A DNA stretch of 48,530 bases, taken from NCBI RefSeq assembly GCF_007785815.1, contig NZ_VNIM01000023.1:1-48530 (forward strand). Reading direction: 5' to 3'. Positions 44,923 through 48,530 of the stretch are shown here, in pieces. The first letter of the stretch is position 1. Each line of letters opens with the position of its first letter. The notes beneath the pieces were generated by a model. It was not told the DNA's origin. It did no database searches and saw only the letters and a list, made by a program, of their open reading frames with translations. The DNA comes from Alterirhizorhabdus solaris (GTDB taxonomy: Bacteria; Pseudomonadota; Alphaproteobacteria; Sphingomonadales; Sphingomonadaceae). Both the position numbers and the translations under genes were made by a program.

Positions 44923-45639
44923 TCAGCCGGCCAGTACGGCCTCGAACGCGGCGACGCCGGCGGCCGCGCCGTCCGGGTGGTTCCACACCGCGCCGCACAC
45001 CGCGATGAAATCCGCGCCCGCCGCCACCAGCGGGGCCGCATTGTCCGCGGTGATGCCGCCGATCGCCACGCCGGGAATACCGAACAGCGTGGACCACCAG
45101 CCGAGGATCGACGGCTCCGGCCGATGCTTCGCCTCCTTCGTGGTGCTGGGATAGAAAGCGCCGAACGCCACGTAATCCGCCCCCGCCTCACCGGCCTCCA
45201 TCGCCAGATGGCGGCTGTCGTGGCAGGTCACGCCGATCTGCGCATCCTTGCCCAGCGCGTCGCGCGCGGCGCGCGGATCGCCGTCGTCCTGCCCCAGATG
45301 CACGCCGTCCGCGCCCAACCGCTTGGCCAGGCCGATGCTGTCGTTGACGATGAACGCCACGTCATGCTTGCGGCACACCACCTGCACCGGTCCGGCCAGC
45401 GCCGCCACCGCATGATCGTCAAGCCCCTTGAGGCGTAGCTGGAACGCCGCCACCGGCCCCGCCGCCAGCGCCGCGTCGAGCGTATCGGCGAAACCGTCGT
45501 CGATCGCGGGCGGCGAGATCAGGTAGAGCTGGCAGGCCGGACGGCGCGGATCACGCTCGAACCGGTCGGCGAAGCCGGGGTCCAGCCGCAGCGTCTCGTC
45601 ATCGAAGGACAGGGAATCGGGGATTTCGGAAGTCGTCAT
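44923..45639 (-). CDS. thiE: Thiamine phosphate synthase
   Basis: 238 aa TIM barrel joining the pyrimidine and thiazole halves of thiamine. [42 protein letters not shown] and [31 protein letters not shown] are diagnostic. The N-terminus is extended by about 35 aa ([25 protein letters not shown]). No TPP riboswitch-like sequence was noticed upstream. It follows fba, separated by a hairpin. Confidence 0.92.
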   Translation of the reverse strand: MTTSEIPDSLSFDDETLRLDPGFADRFERDPRRPACQLYLISPPAIDDGFADTLDAALAAGPVAAFQLRLKGLDDHAVAALAGPVQVVCRKHDVAFIVNDSIGLAKRLGADGVHLGQDDGDPRAARDALGKDAQIGVTCHDSRHLAMEAGEAGADYVAFGAFYPSTTKEAKHRPEPSILGWWSTLFGIPGVAIGGITADNAAPLVAAGADFIAVCGAVWNHPDGAAAGVAAFEAVLAG

Positions 45640-45757
45640 CCCGCGTCCCTAGCCGAATTGCGGCGCCGGTGTAACGCCCCGCGCCGCCACGGACCGTGGC
45701 GGTATGAACGAAAACGGCAGCCCCGGTGGGGGCCGCCGTACAGGGTATCACCATGCT

Positions 45758-45779
45758 ACCCCGGCCGGAAAGCCGGGGT
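45758..45779. terminator. Hairpin between fba and thiE
   Basis: 8-bp perfect stem ACCCCGGC/GCCGGGGT (45758-45765 with 45772-45779), loop CGGAAA. It begins 10 bases past the fba stop on the minus strand and is the likely fba terminator. A second weaker GC hairpin lies at about 45715-45738. Confidence 0.65.
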
Positions 45780-45789
45780 TTGCAAGGCC

Positions 45790-46698
45790 TTACTCCTCGT
45801 TCTTGTAGATCCGCACGATCTTGTCGAGCAGCGCCAGCGCTTCGTCGCGCGGGCGCTGGAAGGTGTTGCGGCCGATGATCGAGCCGTTGCCGCCGCCGTC
45901 GCGGATGTCGCGCGCGTCCTGATAGACCGCGTCCGACCCCTTGGCCGCCCCGCCCGAGAACACAACGATGCGGCGTCCGGCGAAGCAGGCCTGCCGCACA
46001 TGCGCCACGCGCTTGGCCTGGGTGGACCAGTCGCCGTCCTTGTAGGCGGCGACCGCATCCTTCTGCTCGATATGGTCGGTCGGCAGCTTCACCTTGATGA
46101 TGTGCGCGCCCAGCAGCGCCGCCATGTGCGCGGCATAGGCGCCAACGTCGAGCGCCAGCTCGCCCTTCTTGGAAATCTCGCCACCGCGCGGGTAGCTCCA
46201 GATCACCGTCGCGATGCCGACCGCCTTGGCCTCGGCGGACATCTCGCGGATCTCCTCCATCTGCTCGAAGATATCGTCCGAGCCGGGATAGATGGTGAAG
46301 CCGATCGCCGAGCAGCCGAGCCGCAGCGCATCGTCCACCGTGCCGGTGACGGCCTGATCGACGCGGCTGGACCAGCTGTTCGACGAGTTCACCTTCAGGA
46401 TCGTCGGGATCTGCCCGGCGAACGTATCCGCCCCGGCCTCGATCGGGCCGAGCGGTGCGGCATAGGCCGACAGCCCTGCGTCGATCGCGAGCTGATAGTG
46501 GTAGTGCGGATCATAGGCCGGCGGGTTGATCGCGAAGCTGCGCGCCGGGCCGTGCTCGAACCCCTGATCCACCGGCAGGATCACCAGCTTGCCCGTGCCG
46601 CCCAGCCGGCCCTGCATCAGGATGCGGGCAAGATTGGCCTTGGTGCCGGGATTGTCGCTCTCATAGTGAGACAGGATGCTCTTGACGGTGGGCGTCAT
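45790..46698 (-). CDS. Class I fructose-bisphosphate aldolase (DhnA/archaeal type)
   Basis: 302 aa. Splits fructose-1,6-bisphosphate into the two triose phosphates. The DeoC/FbaB-type barrel is seen in LVILPVDQGFEHGPARSF, TILKVNSSNSW, GIATVIWSYPRGG, GAHIIKVKLPTDH with the Schiff-base lysine, and RRIVVFSGGAAKGSD and GGGNGSIIGRNTFQRP for phosphate binding. It is metal-independent, unlike the class II enzyme. ATG 46698 follows the dapD stop by about 130 bases, so it probably has its own promoter. Confidence 0.95.
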   Translation of the reverse strand: MTPTVKSILSHYESDNPGTKANLARILMQGRLGGTGKLVILPVDQGFEHGPARSFAINPPAYDPHYHYQLAIDAGLSAYAAPLGPIEAGADTFAGQIPTILKVNSSNSWSSRVDQAVTGTVDDALRLGCSAIGFTIYPGSDDIFEQMEEIREMSAEAKAVGIATVIWSYPRGGEISKKGELALDVGAYAAHMAALLGAHIIKVKLPTDHIEQKDAVAAYKDGDWSTQAKRVAHVRQACFAGRRIVVFSGGAAKGSDAVYQDARDIRDGGGNGSIIGRNTFQRPRDEALALLDKIVRIYKNEE

Positions 46699-46829
46699 CG
46701 GGGGTTCCTCGGCAAGCGGTTTGTTTCAATGGCGGCTGTTAGCGGGCGGGCAGGGATTTGCCAATCCGCCCCGCCGCATCGCAGCATCCCCGCCTGACAC
46801 AGCCGGGACATGACAGGGACCAGGGCGGA

Positions 46830-47681
46830 TCAGTCGCGCAGCAGTTCGTTGATCGCGGTCTTGGCGCGCGTCCTGGCATCCACCCGCTTCACGATCACCG
46901 CGCAATAGAGCGACGGCCCGGCCGAACCGTCCGGCAGCGGCTTGCCCGGCATCGCGCCCGGCACCACCACCGCATAGGCCGGCACCCGGCCGACGAAGAC
47001 CTCGCCCGTCGCGCGATCGACGATCTTGGTGGAGGCGCCGAGATAGACGCCCATCGAGAGCACCGCGCCCTCCTCCACGATCACGCCCTCGGCCACTTCG
47101 GCGCGCGCGCCGATGAAGGCGCCGTCCTCGATCACCACCGGGTTCGCCTGCAACGGCTCCAGCACGCCGCCGATGCCCGCCCCGCCCGACAGGTGCACGT
47201 TGCGGCCGATCTGCGCGCAGCTGCCCACGGTCGCCCAGGTATCGACCATCGTGCCCTCGCCGATGTGCGCGCCGATGTTGACGAAGCTGGGCATCAGCAC
47301 GACGCCCTTCGAGATATGCGCGCCGGCACGCACGACCGCGCCCGGCACCACGCGGAAACCGGCGGCGCGGAACTCCGGCTCGCCCCATCGGGCGAACTTG
47401 GAGGGCACCTTGTCCCACGCGGGCGCACCGGCCGCGCCGCCGTCCACCAGCGCGTTGTCGTTCAGGCGGAACGAGAGCAGCACGGCCTTCTTCAGCCACT
47501 GGTTGACGATCCACTGGCCGTCCACCTTCTCGGCCACCCGCCGCCCGCCGGCATCCAGCTCGGCCAGCACCTGCGTCACCGCCTCGCGCACCGCGCCGGT
47601 GGTGCCGAAGGAGATGCCCTCGCGGTCGTCCCACGCCTGCTCGATCACCGCCTGAAGGTCGCTCATGCCCTGCTCGCTCAT
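46830..47681 (-). CDS. dapD: 2,3,4,5-tetrahydropyridine-2,6-dicarboxylate N-succinyltransferase
   Basis: 283 aa, usual length. Succinyl-CoA-dependent step of the lysine/diaminopimelate pathway, feeding both protein and peptidoglycan. Left-handed beta-helix hexapeptide repeats run from [50 protein letters not shown] to [24 protein letters not shown] 47681 overlaps the HAD gene stop (ATGA); ATG 47666 is an alternative five codons later. Confidence 0.96.
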   Translation of the reverse strand: MSEQGMSDLQAVIEQAWDDREGISFGTTGAVREAVTQVLAELDAGGRRVAEKVDGQWIVNQWLKKAVLLSFRLNDNALVDGGAAGAPAWDKVPSKFARWGEPEFRAAGFRVVPGAVVRAGAHISKGVVLMPSFVNIGAHIGEGTMVDTWATVGSCAQIGRNVHLSGGAGIGGVLEPLQANPVVIEDGAFIGARAEVAEGVIVEEGAVLSMGVYLGASTKIVDRATGEVFVGRVPAYAVVVPGAMPGKPLPDGSAGPSLYCAVIVKRVDARTRAKTAINELLRD

Positions 47682-48349
47682 CCGATGGTCCCCGTTATGC
47701 TTTCCAGCCATTCGCCCAGATCGGCGATTTCGTAGTCGACGTAATCGGGCGGGCCGTTCTCGCCGCCCTGATCTGATCCGTTGTTGACCCACACCGTGGT
47801 CATCCCCAGCGCCTTGGCCGGTTTCAGGTTGCGCGCCATATCTTCCACGAACAGCGCCCTGGTCGGCTCCACCCGCAGCGCCGCGCACATCGCGGCATAG
47901 GCCGGCGGGTTGGGCTTGGGATCGTACGCGCAGGCGTGGATGTCGTGGATCGCCTCGAAACTCTCCGACAGGCCGAGCCGCGCCAGCACCTTGCGCGCAT
48001 AGGGCTCGTCGCCGTTGGTGAAGATCAGCTTGCGGCCCGGCAGCAGCGCCAGCGAGCGGATGACGCGGGCATCCTCGGCCAGCACGTCCATTTCGATATC
48101 GTGGACGAAGCCGAGGAACTCGTGCGGGTCGATCGCATGTGTCCGCATCAGGCCCGACAGGGTGGTGCCATGCTCGTGGAACAGCGCCTTCTGCAGCGCC
48201 CGCGCCTCCACCCGGTCCATCGCCATCAGCCGCGCGACATAGTCGGTCATGCGCTGGTCGATCAGGCCGAACAGGTCGCACGACGCCGGGTACAGCGTGT
48301 TGTCCAGATCGAAGATCCAGCTATCGATGTGGCTCAGGGCATCCAGCAT
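47678..48349 (-). CDS. HAD family hydrolase, pyrimidine 5'-nucleotidase type
   Basis: 223 aa. HAD motifs: [11 protein letters not shown] with Asp14 and Asp16, II LIFTNGD, III lysine in [23 protein letters not shown]. The cap layout and DNTLYP resemble the SDT1/PHM8 pyrimidine 5'-nucleotidase group. Substrate not certain. It is upstream of and overlaps dapD by 4 bases, so the two are coupled, although no pathway link is obvious. Confidence 0.92.
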   Translation of the reverse strand: MLDALSHIDSWIFDLDNTLYPASCDLFGLIDQRMTDYVARLMAMDRVEARALQKALFHEHGTTLSGLMRTHAIDPHEFLGFVHDIEMDVLAEDARVIRSLALLPGRKLIFTNGDEPYARKVLARLGLSESFEAIHDIHACAYDPKPNPPAYAAMCAALRVEPTRALFVEDMARNLKPAKALGMTTVWVNNGSDQGGENGPPDYVDYEIADLGEWLESITGTIG

Positions 48350-48422
48350 TGCGAGCGCGCTCTAGCCGGGGCACAAGCATCCGGCAACCGGGGCTGGGGA
48401 GCCCCCGTTCGGGGGATACGCC

Positions 48423-48530
48423 ATGACGACGCGCCGGAACCTGTCGCTGCTGCTGGCGACCCTGCCCGCCCTGGCGGCCTGCGGCGGCGGTGGCGGCGGA
48501 GTCGATTCGACCCCTGCCCCGCCCCCGGCG
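48423..48530 (+). CDS. Lipoprotein, N-terminus only (cut by window end)
   Basis: 36 codons visible. MTTRRNLSLLLATLPALAAC is a complete lipoprotein signal with lipobox LAAC and Cys20, followed by a run of six glycines and VDSTPAPPPA, a flexible linker. In sphingomonads such N-termini lead into large outer-membrane lipoproteins, for example transferrin-binding-protein-like barrels; this is a guess from the linker. GGGGGA precedes the ATG, and a CCCCC/GGGGG hairpin lies at about 48401-48415. Confidence 0.75.
   Translation, partial: MTTRRNLSLLLATLPALAACGGGGGGVDSTPAPPPA

Noticed and set aside
48370-48409. EcfG-like promoter (GCAAC-N17-CGTT) before the last lipoprotein
   Set aside because: The -35 has a mismatch at a key base and the -10 lies only 13 bases from the ATG, unlike the 27-29 bases of the other sites.

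Overview
The window is high-GC chromosomal DNA that looks like a Sphingomonas or close relative (Alphaproteobacteria, Sphingomonadales). The evidence is the family-level look of nearly every protein, the short proline-tRNA synthetase, the split glyQ/glyS, the alphaproteobacterial nuo gene order and promoter-like sites of the EcfG general stress type. I found no rRNA, tRNA, CRISPR array, prophage or insertion sequence. The first 77 bases are not genomic: they match an Illumina P7 / Nextera adapter with several mismatches, so position 78 is probably the real left end of a draft contig.

Layout. 78-4364: NfeD-type membrane protein, folE with a small exported protein behind it, a GAF-PAS hybrid histidine kinase and a small protein. 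4365-4979: about 600 bases with no convincing gene. 4980-11071 (minus): glyQ-glyS-ppdK; glyS carries an in-frame palindromic repeat and a strongly AT-rich patch. 11185-12610: GumN/TraB-like lipoprotein and a TlpA-type thioredoxin. 12778-18379: rplY-pth-ychF-maoC housekeeping group, interrupted by a broken VOC-family gene, two small proteins, a putative 2OG-Fe(II) oxygenase, a PRC-barrel protein and a glycine-zipper protein. 18418-25998 (minus): lolD-lolC/E-proS, then DUF1467-rnj-coaX-birA, with two small plus-strand genes between the halves. 26015-40824 (minus): a complete 14-gene complex I operon, transcribed nuoA-B-C-D-E-[56 aa membrane protein]-F-[75 aa coiled-coil protein]-G-H-I-J-K-L-M-N. 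40971-48530: suhB, efp, a peptidoglycan group (M23 peptidase, L,D-transpeptidase, YcbK-like peptidase), thiE, class I aldolase, dapD, a HAD phosphatase and the start of a lipoprotein.

How the genes fit together. Most of the window is core metabolism: respiration (nuo), translation (glyQS, proS, rplY, pth, ychF, efp), cofactors (folE, coaX, birA, thiE), C3/C6 metabolism (ppdK, fba), lysine and cell-wall precursors (dapD), lipoprotein export (lolCDE) and cell-wall remodelling. Many minus-strand genes overlap by 1-10 bases, which suggests coupled translation.

The most interesting signals are: (1) three small or stress-type genes, each with a GGAAC-N16/17-CGTT-like promoter ending 27-29 bases before its start codon, suggesting a local general-stress regulon; (2) two undescribed small genes fitted by overlapping stop/start codons inside the nuo operon; (3) a repeat that has become protein-coding sequence inside glyS, plus a low-GC patch in the same gene; (4) a VOC-family gene that has lost both its start codon and its frame; (5) a Fur-like palindrome upstream of nuoA. 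I saw no clearly new multi-gene defence or mobile system.
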